A DNA stretch of 64,000 nucleotides from Paeniglutamicibacter antarcticus (GTDB lineage: Bacteria; Actinomycetota; Actinomycetes; Actinomycetales; Micrococcaceae), in NCBI RefSeq assembly GCF_900010755.1, contig NZ_CZJT01000103.1:351053-415052 (forward strand), given 5' to 3'. The notes under the pieces are model-generated. The model saw only the letters and a program-made list of their open reading frames with translations. It made no database searches and was not told the origin of the DNA. The translations under genes and the position numbers were made by a program. Positions 16,799 to 25,783 of this stretch are shown here, piece by piece. The first letter of the stretch is position 1. Each line of letters opens with the position of its first letter.

Positions 16799-17503
16799 TC
16801 AGGCGGTCATGCCGAGTTTGCTCATGCGGCGGGAATGGTTCTCGACGAGCTTGGCAAAAAGCCCCGTCATCGTCTGGCCGCGGCGATCCGGCGAGCGCCC
16901 CTCAATGGGTTCCTGTTCCGGGTCCTGGGCGAGCGCACCCCAGTAGTCGTACTGCTCGCCGATTTCGCGGGCCTGGGTCAGTGCCTCGCCCAGCAGGCGA
17001 CGCCCCCACAGGGCCAGCCGGGAGGCGCGGTCGGGGCGGTCGGCGATGGCAAGTTGCAGGCGGTCGCGCAACCATTCGGTATTGGCTTCGGAGGTTTTCA
17101 CGCTGCGCACCACATCGCGGGACTCGTCGGTGAGTTCCGAGGCAATGTGTGTGTAGAAGTCTGCAGCCACCCCGTCGATCACGTAGGCCTTGGCCAGCGA
17201 CTCGTACCAGTCCCCCGGCTTGGTGCGCTTGTGCATTTCGTCGATCGAGGCAACGAATGGTTCGATGACTTCCTGCGCGTCCATGCCGCGTGAGGCGATG
17301 ATTTCCCGGATGAGCTCGTAGTGCCCGAACTCGGTGACTGCCAAGCGGGCCAGCGTTTCCCGGTCCACCAGGGTTGGCGAGAGCCTGGCATCGGAGGACA
17401 GGTGCTCGAACGCCGTGAGTTCCTGGTAGGCGATCAGGCCCAACAGCGCCATTTCGTCCTCTGCTGCATTGCGCTTGGCGGGAATCGTTGAAGGATTGCT
17501 CAT
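16799..17503 (-). CDS. Ferritin-like fold protein (tRNA-hydroxylase-like, actinobacterial)
   Basis: 234 residues, predicted all-helical. The segment ARLAVTEFGHYELIREI has the E-x-x-H spacing of a di-iron ferritin-like helix, and a second acidic helix holds YVIDGVAADFYTHIASELTDESRDVV. This resembles the actinobacterial ferritin-like family related to the tRNA 2-methylthio-isopentenyladenosine hydroxylase fold, but the substrate is unknown. The ATG lies six bases after TAGGCT, so the mRNA is probably leaderless. Its promoter faces the RNB nuclease promoter across 75 bp. Confidence 0.75.
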   Translation of the reverse strand: MSNPSTIPAKRNAAEDEMALLGLIAYQELTAFEHLSSDARLSPTLVDRETLARLAVTEFGHYELIREIIASRGMDAQEVIEPFVASIDEMHKRTKPGDWYESLAKAYVIDGVAADFYTHIASELTDESRDVVRSVKTSEANTEWLRDRLQLAIADRPDRASRLALWGRRLLGEALTQAREIGEQYDYWGALAQDPEQEPIEGRSPDRRGQTMTGLFAKLVENHSRRMSKLGMTA

Positions 17504-17509
17504 GGGTTC

Positions 17510-17515
17510 AGCCTA
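17510..17515 (-). promoter_or_regulatory. -10 box of ferritin-like gene (leaderless)
   Basis: TAGGCT on the minus strand, six bases before the ATG at 17503. Confidence 0.55.
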
Positions 17516-17566
17516 CTCGCGGCGGCAAACACGCGACAGTTGCCCGATTCCGTGCACGGGTGTGGT

Positions 17567-17572
17567 TATGCT
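17567..17572 (+). promoter_or_regulatory. -10 box of RNB nuclease gene (leaderless)
   Basis: TATGCT six bases before the GTG at 17579. No ribosome site and no clear -35 box are present. Confidence 0.5.
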
Positions 17573-17578
17573 GTCGTT

Positions 17579-19051
17579 GTGAGCCATAACACCCCCGGAT
17601 TGACGCCCCATGCACAGACCACCGACCTGGCCCAGGCCCTGCGTGCGCTTGAAACTGAATTTGAGCTGCGCACCACGTTCCCTCCGGAGGTGCTGGCGGA
17701 AGCGCAACAGGCCATTAGCGGCTTCGAGTTTCCGCCCATCGACAGGCGCGGGATCGAGTTTGTGACCATCGACCCTGCCGAATCGACCGACCTTGACCAG
17801 GCGGTGCACATCTCCCGGGTGGGCGATGGGTACCTGGTCCACTACGCGATTGCCGATGTGCCCGGGTTTGTGGAACTCGGCGGATCGCTGGACGGTGAGA
17901 CGCGGCTGCGCGGTCAAACCGTGTACCTGCCGCACCGCAGGATTTCCCTGCATCCCGAGGCGATATCCGAGGACGCCGGATCACTGTTGCCTGGCAAGGA
18001 CCGCAGCGCCTACCTGTGGTCCTTCACCCTCGATGCGCGCGGTGAGGTCACCGAGACGGTCCTTGAACGCGCGATAGTCAGCAGCCGGGCCAAGCTCAGC
18101 TACGTGGGAGTGCAGGAACAGCTTGATGCCGGCAACGCCACGGAGGTGTTGCAGCTATTGCGGGAGGTGGGTCTCAAACGCATCGAGTTGGAGCGCGAGC
18201 GAGGAGGCGCAAGCCTGCGCATTCCGGCCCAGGAGGTCGAGTGCCTCGACGGCATCTACCAGCTGCAGGCCAACGCCGCGTTGCCCGTTGAGGACTGGAA
18301 CGCCCAGGTTTCCTTGATGACCGGGATGGAAGCAGCGCGGTTGATGATCGGTGCGCGCGTTGGCATCCTGCGCACCATGCCCGCCCCGCAGCCCAAGGAC
18401 CTGGGGATTTTCAGGCTGCAGGCTGCGACCCTGGGTGCCATCTGGGATGAGAACCAACCCTATGGGGAGTTCCTGCGTTCCCTGGATCTCACCGATCCGG
18501 GGCAGCTGGCCCTCATGCACCAGGCAGCAAGCCTGTTCCGGGGCGCCACCTATACGGTCTTCGACGGGGAGGTTCCAGGGGATTTGGGGCAGGCCGCCAT
18601 CGGAGCCCCCTACGCCCACACCACAGCACCGTTGCGGCGCCTGGTTGACAGGTTTGTGTTGATTGTTTGTTCCTATGCGGTGCGCGGCCTTGAGGTCCCG
18701 GAGGCGGTACGCGAGGCCTTGCCCTTGCTTCCCAAGCTCATGGGAGCATCCAACCAATTGGTGAACAAGGTTGAACGTGCGGCGATCGACACCGTGGAGG
18801 CAGCAACACTGGCACATCGTGTGGGTGAGAAGTTTGCCGCCGTGACGTTGACGGGGACGCTTCCGGCCTCCGGAAGTCCAGCCGGATCGAACGGGTCAAA
18901 CGGGCGCAAGTCCCGGGGCACCCTTCAGCTGGTGTCCCCGGCTGTCACCGCCACTTTTGAGGGCCATGCGGCAGCCGGGCAAAACGTTGAAGTCGAACTC
19001 GTCACCGCGGACCTGCTCACCCGGGCGGTGCTCTTCAGGATCGTCGAATAG
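17579..19051 (+). CDS. RNB-domain exoribonuclease (RNase II family)
   Basis: 490 residues. The catalytic RNB domain begins near residue 58 with FVTIDPAESTDLDQAVHIS, holding the Asp cluster of RNase II/R, and continues through VHYAIADVPGFV, LPHRRISLHPEAIS and the late YAHTTAPLRRLVDRFV block that binds RNA and metal. The fourth Asp of the cluster is Gln here. The protein is shorter than E. coli RNase II or R and lacks obvious N-terminal cold-shock domains, as in many actinobacterial RNB proteins. Gly/Asn/Ser-rich residues interrupt the C-terminal part before a final VTATFEGHAAAGQNVEVEL block. The GTG at 17579 is preferred over the upstream GTG at 17540 because of the -10 box. Confidence 0.88.
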   Translation: MSHNTPGLTPHAQTTDLAQALRALETEFELRTTFPPEVLAEAQQAISGFEFPPIDRRGIEFVTIDPAESTDLDQAVHISRVGDGYLVHYAIADVPGFVELGGSLDGETRLRGQTVYLPHRRISLHPEAISEDAGSLLPGKDRSAYLWSFTLDARGEVTETVLERAIVSSRAKLSYVGVQEQLDAGNATEVLQLLREVGLKRIELERERGGASLRIPAQEVECLDGIYQLQANAALPVEDWNAQVSLMTGMEAARLMIGARVGILRTMPAPQPKDLGIFRLQAATLGAIWDENQPYGEFLRSLDLTDPGQLALMHQAASLFRGATYTVFDGEVPGDLGQAAIGAPYAHTTAPLRRLVDRFVLIVCSYAVRGLEVPEAVREALPLLPKLMGASNQLVNKVERAAIDTVEAATLAHRVGEKFAAVTLTGTLPASGSPAGSNGSNGRKSRGTLQLVSPAVTATFEGHAAAGQNVEVELVTADLLTRAVLFRIVE

Positions 19052-19496
19052 GCACATCGAAGAGATCCGTTCAGGGTCTTCCATGCCATCCTGACGCACG
19101 GGTTCGCTCCCCCGGCGCACAGGTGGCTCCGGGGCCGCCATCGGGCGGTTCCTCCAATAGCGTGCCGCTACGGGTGTCCACCGGGTGCTCAATGATCCGG
19201 CGCACTGCCCGGCGGGTGTGCCGAGTCGCTAAATGCACTGATTGGAAGAACCGCGCGATATGCTTGAACGGTATACAAGGATGCCCGGTCGCGTATCTTG
19301 AAGAAGTTTTTTTGCGGGATTACCCAGCGACTCCCGCCCCCCTGCTGCCGCACTGATGTGGCCGCGATGCACAGCCTGCGATCGGCTCCGCTGGAATCAC
19401 CGCCATGTGGTGGACTCCGACTCCCTGATATTTCTCACGTTTCCAGGGGTCGTCGAGCACCCCAAGCACGGTGACTAAACGAATGAGAACCCTGTT
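19052..19496 (+). other. 445-bp leader region upstream of the DEAD-box helicase gene
   Basis: No credible gene is seen on either strand. A possible promoter lies near 19257-19283 (GATATGCTTGAACGGTATAC), which would give a 5' leader of over 200 nt. Long structured leaders are known upstream of cold-shock RNA helicase genes in other bacteria; that this is one is an inference. Confidence 0.35.
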
Positions 19497-21170
19497 TTGA
19501 ACACTGAACACCTGCTCACCGCCGATTCGGCGTCAGAAGCCGTGGACATCGAAGAATCGCTGTCCACCGACGAAGCACCCCACGAGCTGCCCGAACAGTC
19601 CTTCGCCGACTTCGGGGTCCGCTCCGACATCGTCGAGTCACTCGCCGCGGCCGGCATCACCCACCCGTTCCCGATCCAGGCCATGACCCTCCCGGTCGCC
19701 CTGGGCGGCCACGACATCATCGGCCAGGCCAAGACCGGTACCGGCAAGACCTTCGGCTTCGGCATCCCGGCGCTGCAGCGCGTCATCGGCCCGGAGGACG
19801 AGGGTTATGACAAGCTTCCGGTCCCCGGCGCCCCGCAGGCACTGATTGTTGCCCCGACCCGCGAGCTCGCGGTCCAGGTAGCAGCCGACATGGAGAAGGC
19901 TTCCAAGTTCCGCAACGCCCGCATCGCCACCATTTACGGCGGCCGTGCCTACGAACCGCAGATCGAACAGCTGACCTCCGGCGTCGAAATCGTTGTGGGC
20001 ACCCCCGGGCGCCTGATCGATTTGTACAAGCAGAAGCACCTGAACCTGAAGAACGTGCGCATCGTGATCCTCGATGAGGCCGACGAAATGCTCGACCTCG
20101 GCTTCCTTCCGGACGTTGAGACGCTGCTGGCAGCCACCCCCGCGGTGCGCCAGACCATGCTCTTCTCCGCCACCATGCCCGGCGCCGTCATTGCGATGGC
20201 CCGCCGCTACATGACCAAGCCGACGCACATCCGCGCCGCGGACCACGACGATGATTCCATCACCAAGAAGGACATCCGCCAGGTCATCTACCGCGCCCAC
20301 CAGCTGGACAAGGACGAGGTTGTTGCCCGCATCCTGCAGGCCGAGGGCCGCGGACGGACCATCATCTTCACCAAGACCAAGCGTTCGGCAGCGAAGCTGA
20401 CCGACGAACTGATCGACCGCGGCTTCGCAGCCGGCGCCATGCACGGCGATTTGGGCCAGGGTGCCCGCGAGCAGGCGCTGCGTGCCTTCCGCAACAACAA
20501 GGTCGATATTTTGGTAGCCACCGACGTCGCGGCCCGCGGCATCGACGTGGACGATGTCACCCACGTGATCAACCTGCAGTGCCCGGAGGACGAGAAGACC
20601 TACCTTCACCGTGTCGGCCGCACCGGCCGTGCAGGCAACAAGGGCACCGCGGTGACCTTTGTTGACTGGGAAGACGTTCCGCGCTGGGGATTGATCAACA
20701 AGGCCTTGGGCCTTGATGTGACCGACCCGGTGGAAACGTACTCCTCCTCACCTCACCTGTTCGCTGACCTGCACATCCCCGCCGGCACCAAGGGCCGCTT
20801 GCCACGCAGCGCGCGCAAGCTTGAAGGCCTGGCCGGCGAGAAGCTGGAAGACCTCGGCGAGACCGGCAAGAAGAACAGCGCCCGCGCACCGCGCACCGGC
20901 GGTTCCGACCGCGGCGGACGCGGCGGGGAACGCTCGGATCGCGGCGGAGATCGCGGCGGACGCCACGGCCACTCCCACGGCCGTTCGGATCGCCCGGCTC
21001 GCGAGGGCGAACGCCACCACGAAACCAAGACCCCGGACGCCGGCTCCGAGGCCAAGGCGCCGGCAGCAGACGGTGCGGAGCGCACCGAGCGTCCGGCACG
21101 CGAACGCAACAACCGCAACCGTACGCGCCGCCGCAACGGCGAAGTAGTGACCAAGACCGACTCCGAGTAA
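19497..21170 (+). CDS. DEAD-box ATP-dependent RNA helicase
   Basis: Unwinds RNA duplexes; likely in ribosome assembly, RNA decay or cold adaptation. 557 residues. The Q-motif region is SFADFGVRSDIVESL, Walker A is AKTGTGKT near residue 77, the DEAD box VILDEADEMLD is near 191, FSATMP follows, and the C-terminal domain has HRVGRTGRAG. After about residue 460 comes a basic tail rich in Arg, Gly and Asp (RGGRGGERSDRGGDRGG), typical of RhlE/CshA-like RNA-binding tails. It starts at a TTG with no strong ribosome site, so the start is less certain than the gene. The methyltransferase gene follows after 4 bp. Confidence 0.93.
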   Translation: MNTEHLLTADSASEAVDIEESLSTDEAPHELPEQSFADFGVRSDIVESLAAAGITHPFPIQAMTLPVALGGHDIIGQAKTGTGKTFGFGIPALQRVIGPEDEGYDKLPVPGAPQALIVAPTRELAVQVAADMEKASKFRNARIATIYGGRAYEPQIEQLTSGVEIVVGTPGRLIDLYKQKHLNLKNVRIVILDEADEMLDLGFLPDVETLLAATPAVRQTMLFSATMPGAVIAMARRYMTKPTHIRAADHDDDSITKKDIRQVIYRAHQLDKDEVVARILQAEGRGRTIIFTKTKRSAAKLTDELIDRGFAAGAMHGDLGQGAREQALRAFRNNKVDILVATDVAARGIDVDDVTHVINLQCPEDEKTYLHRVGRTGRAGNKGTAVTFVDWEDVPRWGLINKALGLDVTDPVETYSSSPHLFADLHIPAGTKGRLPRSARKLEGLAGEKLEDLGETGKKNSARAPRTGGSDRGGRGGERSDRGGDRGGRHGHSHGRSDRPAREGERHHETKTPDAGSEAKAPAADGAERTERPARERNNRNRTRRRNGEVVTKTDSE

Positions 21171-21174
21171 ATCG

Positions 21175-22116
21175 TTGACAAGTCTTGATACCCCCGGCGG
21201 GCCAGGCGTGGAAACCGACAAGGTTTCCGGCGGGCCCGCCGGTCTCCCCGCAGTGCAGGCGTGGGATCCTCAGGGGCCCAACCTGATCGTCCACGCTGAG
21301 AATGCAACGTTCCTGCCAACGCTTCCCGACGAGTCGTTCACGCTGATTTACGTCGACCCCCCGTTCAACACCGGGCGCACGCAAAAGCGCCAAGTGATCA
21401 CGGCGGTTCGCGCCGCCGAGGGCGAGGGCGACCGCGTCGGGTTCCAGGGCCGCAGCTATTCGACGCTGCGCGGGGACCTGCACAGCTACGACGACGCGTT
21501 CGATGACTACTGGTCTTTCCTGGAACCGCGACTGCGCGAGGCCTGGCGGCTGTTGGCCGACGATGGCACCTTGTATGTGCATCTTGATTACCGCGAGGTC
21601 CACTACGCAAAGGTCATGCTGGATTCGATCTTCGGCCGCGAGTCATTCCTGAACGAGATCATCTGGGCCTACGACTACGGGGCACGGGCCAAGTCCCGTT
21701 GGCCGGCCAAGCACGACAACATCCTTGTCTATGTAAAGAACCCGAAGACCTACCACTTCGATTCTGCCGAGGTCGACCGCGAGCCGTACATGGCCCCGGG
21801 TCTTGTCACGCCCGAGAAGCGTGAGCGTGGCAAGCTGCCCACCGATGTTTGGTGGCACACCATCGTTTCGCCCACCGGCAAGGAGAAAACCGGCTACCCG
21901 ACGCAGAAGCCCGAGGGCATCCTGCGCCGCATTGTCAACGCAAGTTCCCGGGAAGGCGACTGGGTGCTGGACTTCTTCGCTGGCTCCGGCACCACCGGGG
22001 CCGTGTCCTCGGCCCTGGGCCGGCGCTTTGTGTGTGTGGATGAGAATCCGCAATCCATCGCGGTGATGAGCGCGCGCATCCCTGGTGCCAGCCTGCTCGA
22101 AACTCTGGACAGCTAA
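21175..22116 (+). CDS. DNA methyltransferase, beta class (N6-adenine or N4-cytosine), solitary
   Basis: 313 residues. The catalytic motif IV reads YVDPPFNTG near residue 60 and precedes the S-adenosylmethionine motif I, DFFAGSGTTGAV, near 265; this order defines the beta class. GYPTQKPEGILRRIV is the usual motif X block before motif I. No restriction endonuclease or specificity subunit is near, so it looks like an orphan methylase. Its TTG start is 4 bp after the helicase stop, so the two are probably cotranscribed. The target site cannot be read from sequence. Confidence 0.88.
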   Translation: MTSLDTPGGPGVETDKVSGGPAGLPAVQAWDPQGPNLIVHAENATFLPTLPDESFTLIYVDPPFNTGRTQKRQVITAVRAAEGEGDRVGFQGRSYSTLRGDLHSYDDAFDDYWSFLEPRLREAWRLLADDGTLYVHLDYREVHYAKVMLDSIFGRESFLNEIIWAYDYGARAKSRWPAKHDNILVYVKNPKTYHFDSAEVDREPYMAPGLVTPEKRERGKLPTDVWWHTIVSPTGKEKTGYPTQKPEGILRRIVNASSREGDWVLDFFAGSGTTGAVSSALGRRFVCVDENPQSIAVMSARIPGASLLETLDS

Positions 22117-22170
22117 GCGGTTAGCTGCTCGGCCGGGACCAGCAGGACCGCAAGACCCGGACATGGCGGC

Positions 22171-22208
22171 GGGGCGTGGCATGCAGTTCACACTGCATGC
22201 CACGCCCC
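22171..22208. terminator. Bidirectional terminator
   Basis: A perfect 17-bp stem (22171-22187 with 22192-22208) with a TCAC loop lies between the convergent methyltransferase and symporter-partner genes. Confidence 0.82.
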
Positions 22209-22249
22209 CGCTGTTTAATGTGCACGGCATGGCGCGCCGTGCCTCGGCA

Positions 22250-22381
22250 CTAGATCATGCCGCGGCCCTCGCTGCGGGCCTGACGCCATTCCTTCCAGAA
22301 CGCGCGGACGATGACCACCAGGGTTCCGCCCACGATGACCGGCCAAATCAACACATACACCGTCAACCAAAAAATACTCAT
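22250..22381 (-). CDS. 43-residue membrane protein, probable small subunit of the adjacent symporter
   Basis: A single hydrophobic helix (LTVYVLIWPVIVGGTLVVIV) is followed by a basic cytoplasmic tail (RAFWKEWRQARSEGRG). The ATG has GGAAGGG seven bases upstream and lies 12 bp after the symporter stop, so it is the second gene of that operon. Small one-helix partners are known for several sodium:solute symporter groups in Actinobacteria; the pairing here is inferred from position, size and topology. No enzyme motif is present. Confidence 0.72.
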   Translation of the reverse strand: MSIFWLTVYVLIWPVIVGGTLVVIVRAFWKEWRQARSEGRGMI

Positions 22382-22393
22382 GCCGTTCCCTTC

Positions 22394-24019
22394 CTAGTCC
22401 TGCTGCCGGGTTGCGGGTACAAGATCCAGCGGCTCCGGATCGGCGGCGTCGAAGTCGCCAATGCGTTCCTTGATGGTGGCAAAGTCGAATTCCCGTTTGG
22501 ACCGCACCGACAAGCCGTAGCAGATGATCGTGGAGACCGAGTAGGCAACCAGGGACCCGCTGAGCACCGCATAGTCGTGCAGGGCGCCCCAGGCCAGCGG
22601 CGCCACCACCACCATGGCAAGCACTCCGGCGATGCGGGCGGTCTTCAGGCCGAAGAAGCCAAAGCACATCAGCCCGATGACCACGCCCACGCCCACGATG
22701 CCCAGCACGTCCACCACGTAGCCAACGGCACCGTCCATGGAAATCCATTCAAAGCGGACCGGCAGGAAGGCCACCAGCGCCAGCACGGTTCCGAGCGTGA
22801 AGGCCATGTTGGTGACCTTGTTCCAGTAGAAGCTCGCGATCACCGGGAACACCAGTGCACCCCAGAGGGCACCAACAAAGACCAACAGTTCCAGGATGTT
22901 CATCTGCCCGCTGGCAAAGAACAGCGCCGTCGCCGTCGCCAGGATCATCGTCACGCGTCCCACCAACAGCATGGTGCGCGGGTTTGGATTGTTCTTGCGC
23001 TTGGCATGGCCGTAGAAGTCGGTCATGGCGATGGAGGACAACGCCGCAAGATCGGAATCCGCGGTCGAGGACAGCGAACCAAGGATCATGATGAAGAAGA
23101 CACACAGCAGCACCGGGCCGAGGTACGTCACGGCCATCTGCGGGATCAGGTTGTTCACGTCCCCGTCCAGCGGCGTGATGCCCGCGTAGAGGGCAATCAC
23201 CCCGAGCATGCCAAAGCCGATGACGGTTGCACCGTAACCCACAGTAGCGGTGATGAAGGTCGGCTTGATCAGGTCCTCGCGGACCGCAAAGAGCCGCTGG
23301 GCAATCGTCTGGTTGCCGATGGCATAGGCGAGGACCGCCGCAATGTACGGTGCTCCTTGGTTCATGAACGCATCGGAGGAGAAGAAGTTGCCCTGCTGCG
23401 GGGTCAGGTTCACCGCACCTGTCTCAAAGAGCCCCGGTCCCCCGGCGGCAAAGAACACCACGGGGATGATGATGACCACGGCACCGAGCATCGCAACGAC
23501 CTGGGCGAAGTCGGTCAGCACCGAGGCCCGGAATCCGGACCACAGGGTGTAGAGCAAGATGCCCGCGGCAACCGCCAGGATGCCCTGGGTGAAGCTGAAG
23601 GGCGAGAGCAAGGCAATCAGGGCCCCGCCGGCAATGAAGTTCGAGGTCAACGAGATGACGCTGCCCAGCACATTGGACCCGGCAAGCATCAGCTGGCTGG
23701 AACGTCCGTGGCGTACATACATGACCTCGGCCAGGGTGTGTGCCTTCGGAGCTACCGCACGGATCCGCCGGCCAAAGGGATAGATGAAAAGAATCATCAA
23801 GGCTCCCCAGAGCCCGTAGTGGATCGGCCCGGAAATTCCGTAGGTATACCCGGATGTTGCCGATGCATACATCGACGAGGCCCAGATCCAGGTGGCTGTC
23901 ATGCTGGCCGCCGAAACCCCGAACCCGATCTTGTTGCCGGCGGTCATGTAACCGTCGGCGTTTTCCTTTTTCTTGCTGATAAAGAGCGACATCACAAATG
24001 TCCCTCCGTAGAACAGCAC
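22394..24019 (-). CDS. Sodium:solute symporter (SSS family), N-terminus interrupted by an in-frame stop
   Basis: 541 residues of polytopic membrane protein with SSS hallmarks: GNKIGFGVSAASMTATWIWASSMYA in the first repeat, FSFTQGILAVAAGILLYTLWSGFRASVLTDFAQ, and SLSSTADSDLAALSSI, the conserved sodium-site helix. The general type resembles urea/polyamine-class SSS proteins; the substrate is unknown. The uninterrupted frame begins at a GTG inside what should be the first membrane helix. Upstream, in the same frame, an ATG at 24079 with GGAG in front encodes 17 residues and is then closed by TGA at 24026-24028. Full function needs readthrough or reinitiation, or the base is an error. The small partner gene follows. 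Confidence 0.82.
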   Translation of the reverse strand: MLFYGGTFVMSLFISKKKENADGYMTAGNKIGFGVSAASMTATWIWASSMYASATSGYTYGISGPIHYGLWGALMILFIYPFGRRIRAVAPKAHTLAEVMYVRHGRSSQLMLAGSNVLGSVISLTSNFIAGGALIALLSPFSFTQGILAVAAGILLYTLWSGFRASVLTDFAQVVAMLGAVVIIIPVVFFAAGGPGLFETGAVNLTPQQGNFFSSDAFMNQGAPYIAAVLAYAIGNQTIAQRLFAVREDLIKPTFITATVGYGATVIGFGMLGVIALYAGITPLDGDVNNLIPQMAVTYLGPVLLCVFFIMILGSLSSTADSDLAALSSIAMTDFYGHAKRKNNPNPRTMLLVGRVTMILATATALFFASGQMNILELLVFVGALWGALVFPVIASFYWNKVTNMAFTLGTVLALVAFLPVRFEWISMDGAVGYVVDVLGIVGVGVVIGLMCFGFFGLKTARIAGVLAMVVVAPLAWGALHDYAVLSGSLVAYSVSTIICYGLSVRSKREFDFATIKERIGDFDAADPEPLDLVPATRQQD

Positions 24020-24025
24020 CAGTAG

Positions 24026-24079
24026 TCATAGGACTAGCCATCCTGCGAGAAACTGGTGTTCACCGTTTTCCAGGCTCAT
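24026..24079 (-). pseudogene. Detached first 17 codons of the symporter, ending in TGA
   Basis: An ATG with a good ribosome site (GAGGAGACAC) starts a frame in phase with the symporter. Its last residues (FLAGWLVL) are hydrophobic and would run straight into LLVLFYGGTFVMSLF after the stop, making one continuous helix. This fits a recent nonsense change better than an independent leader peptide. Confidence 0.6.
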
Positions 24080-24706
24080 GTGTCTCCTCAACATCGAGAC
24101 AACGCCACCGGAAACGTTGCCTCCAATCCGCGCGCCGGCCGGACAAGGGCACAACTAAGCAGAACATCGCTTAACAAGCGAACAAGGCATCCGGTGTGGA
24201 CACATTCAGGGCGCGCATCCCACCCGGATACGAACACCGGTCGTCTGGATCGCCGCTGATGGCGATCGCTGGACACACGATTTCCCGCTGGATGCGGGTG
24301 TTTCGGGTCCTGTGTGGCGGAACATCACATGCCGCCGTGGAAGTTCGGCGCCACTCGATATTTTGGAACAATGCTCAACAAAATGTGTCTCGAAACATGT
24401 GGCAACCACTTTGATAGTAGCATCGCATCCGGGTCTGATAAGCCCTTATTCCCTGGCAACGCCTGTTTGCCCCGCACGGCCCGAGACCCGGTGATGACAC
24501 AAACACTGAGACAACCGAGGACGATCCGGGGCACCTTGGCACCGGTTCCACGCCGAAAACCGCGAGTGGATTTCGCCGGCGCGCGGCGGCCGGGAACACC
24601 CCCGCGGGCACGGTCGCGGCCGGGCCATGTGAACGGGGGCTGCATGGAATGTGCGATCCGGAATGCGATCCGGAACCCGGGCGCTGGAGCCGAGCCCCTC
24701 GAGCTC
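24080..24706. other. 627-bp region without a recognised gene
   Basis: The symporter promoter is presumably here. Open frames on both strands lack family features. A direct repeat AACAATGCTCAACAA lies at 24367-24381. Nothing else could be supported. Confidence 0.5.
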
Positions 24707-25567
24707 TCAGCCCCGGCGGGAGAGCCCGATCGCCGAGCTGCCGGTGCCGGCCTCGAGGATGCGTTGCAGCATCGGTTCCGAGGTGGTGTTCTCCCCCAGT
24801 CGGTTCGGTTTGCCCGTGCCGTGGTAGTCCGAGGATCCCGTGACGATGAGGTCATGCTTTTCTGCCAGCGCCCGCAGGTACTTGCGTCCATCTTCGGGGT
24901 TGTCCCGGTGGTTGATTTCCAACCCCAACAGCCCTGCTTCGATCATCTCAGTGAAGGTTTCCTCCCCGACGATGCGTCCGCGTTCTGAGGCAACGGGGTG
25001 CGCGAAGACCGGCACACCGCCTGCCGCACGCACCAGCTTCACGGCGGTGACCGGGTCCATGGCGTAGTGCCCGACGTAGTAGCGGGAGCGCGCGGTGAGC
25101 ACCTGGGCGAAAGCCTCGGTGCGTGAGCGGACCACGCCGGCGGTGACCAGCGCGTCGGCAATGTGCGGACGGCCGATGGTGGCTCCTGGCATCGAATGCT
25201 TGGAGACCAGCTCCCAGTCCACCGGGTAATCCTCGGCGAGCAATTCAACCATGCGACGTGCGCGGGTGATGCGTGCGTCGCGGGCTTTCTCGATTTCCTC
25301 CAGCAATTCCGGGTGCTCCGGATCATGCAGGTAGCTGAGCAGGTGCACGCTGATGCCGTTGGCCGTCTTGCAGGAAATTTCCATGCCCGGGACCAGCCCG
25401 ATGCCAAGGGTCAGCGCGGCGGCCGAGGCCGAGGCCCACCCTGAGGTCTGGTCGTGGTCGGTCAGTGCCACCACATCCAGTCCGGCGGCGGCTGCGGCGG
25501 CAACCAGCTCGGCGGGAGACTCGGTCCCGTCGGAAACGTGTGAGTGGGCATGAAGGTCAATCCGCAT
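24707..25567 (-). CDS. PHP-domain metal-dependent phosphoesterase
   Basis: 286 residues of a single PHP domain. Metal ligands are visible as DLHAHSHVSDG at the N-terminus, ALTDHDQTSGW, the histidine in GRPHIADAL, VPVFAHP, and SSDYHGTGKPN near the C-terminus. Proteins of this type act on 3',5'-nucleoside bisphosphates or RNA 5' ends (YciV/RNase AM group); the exact substrate here is inferred only at that level. The start at 25567 gives the canonical MRIDLHAHS beginning and lies seven bases after TACGCT, consistent with a leaderless mRNA. Divergent from aminopeptidase P. Confidence 0.9.
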   Translation of the reverse strand: MRIDLHAHSHVSDGTESPAELVAAAAAAGLDVVALTDHDQTSGWASASAAALTLGIGLVPGMEISCKTANGISVHLLSYLHDPEHPELLEEIEKARDARITRARRMVELLAEDYPVDWELVSKHSMPGATIGRPHIADALVTAGVVRSRTEAFAQVLTARSRYYVGHYAMDPVTAVKLVRAAGGVPVFAHPVASERGRIVGEETFTEMIEAGLLGLEINHRDNPEDGRKYLRALAEKHDLIVTGSSDYHGTGKPNRLGENTTSEPMLQRILEAGTGSSAIGLSRRG

Positions 25568-25574
25568 AACCCCC

Positions 25575-25580
25575 AGCGTA
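25575..25580 (-). promoter_or_regulatory. -10 box of PHP gene (leaderless)
   Basis: TACGCT on the minus strand, seven bases before the ATG at 25567. Confidence 0.45.
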
Positions 25581-25783
25581 GTCCCCGAGCACCGCCATTC
25601 ACTGCCTCGGCACTCCGGTTCTTCGACCAACGGACAACGGCACTGCTCCACACCGGTTTTCCCGGGGTTTGCGTTGCCATTTGCGTTGCCTGCGACACAG
25701 TGGCGGGAGTCCTGCCCCACACCCAGCTCCGCTGTGCGCTAAGCGCCTTGGCACATCCCGCCGCGCTTTGAGACGATGGGAGC

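Noticed and set aside
22085..24025. Plus-strand open frame of 646 codons over the symporter
   Set aside because: His/Gly/Arg-rich shadow with no recognisable domain; the minus strand shows clear SSS motifs.
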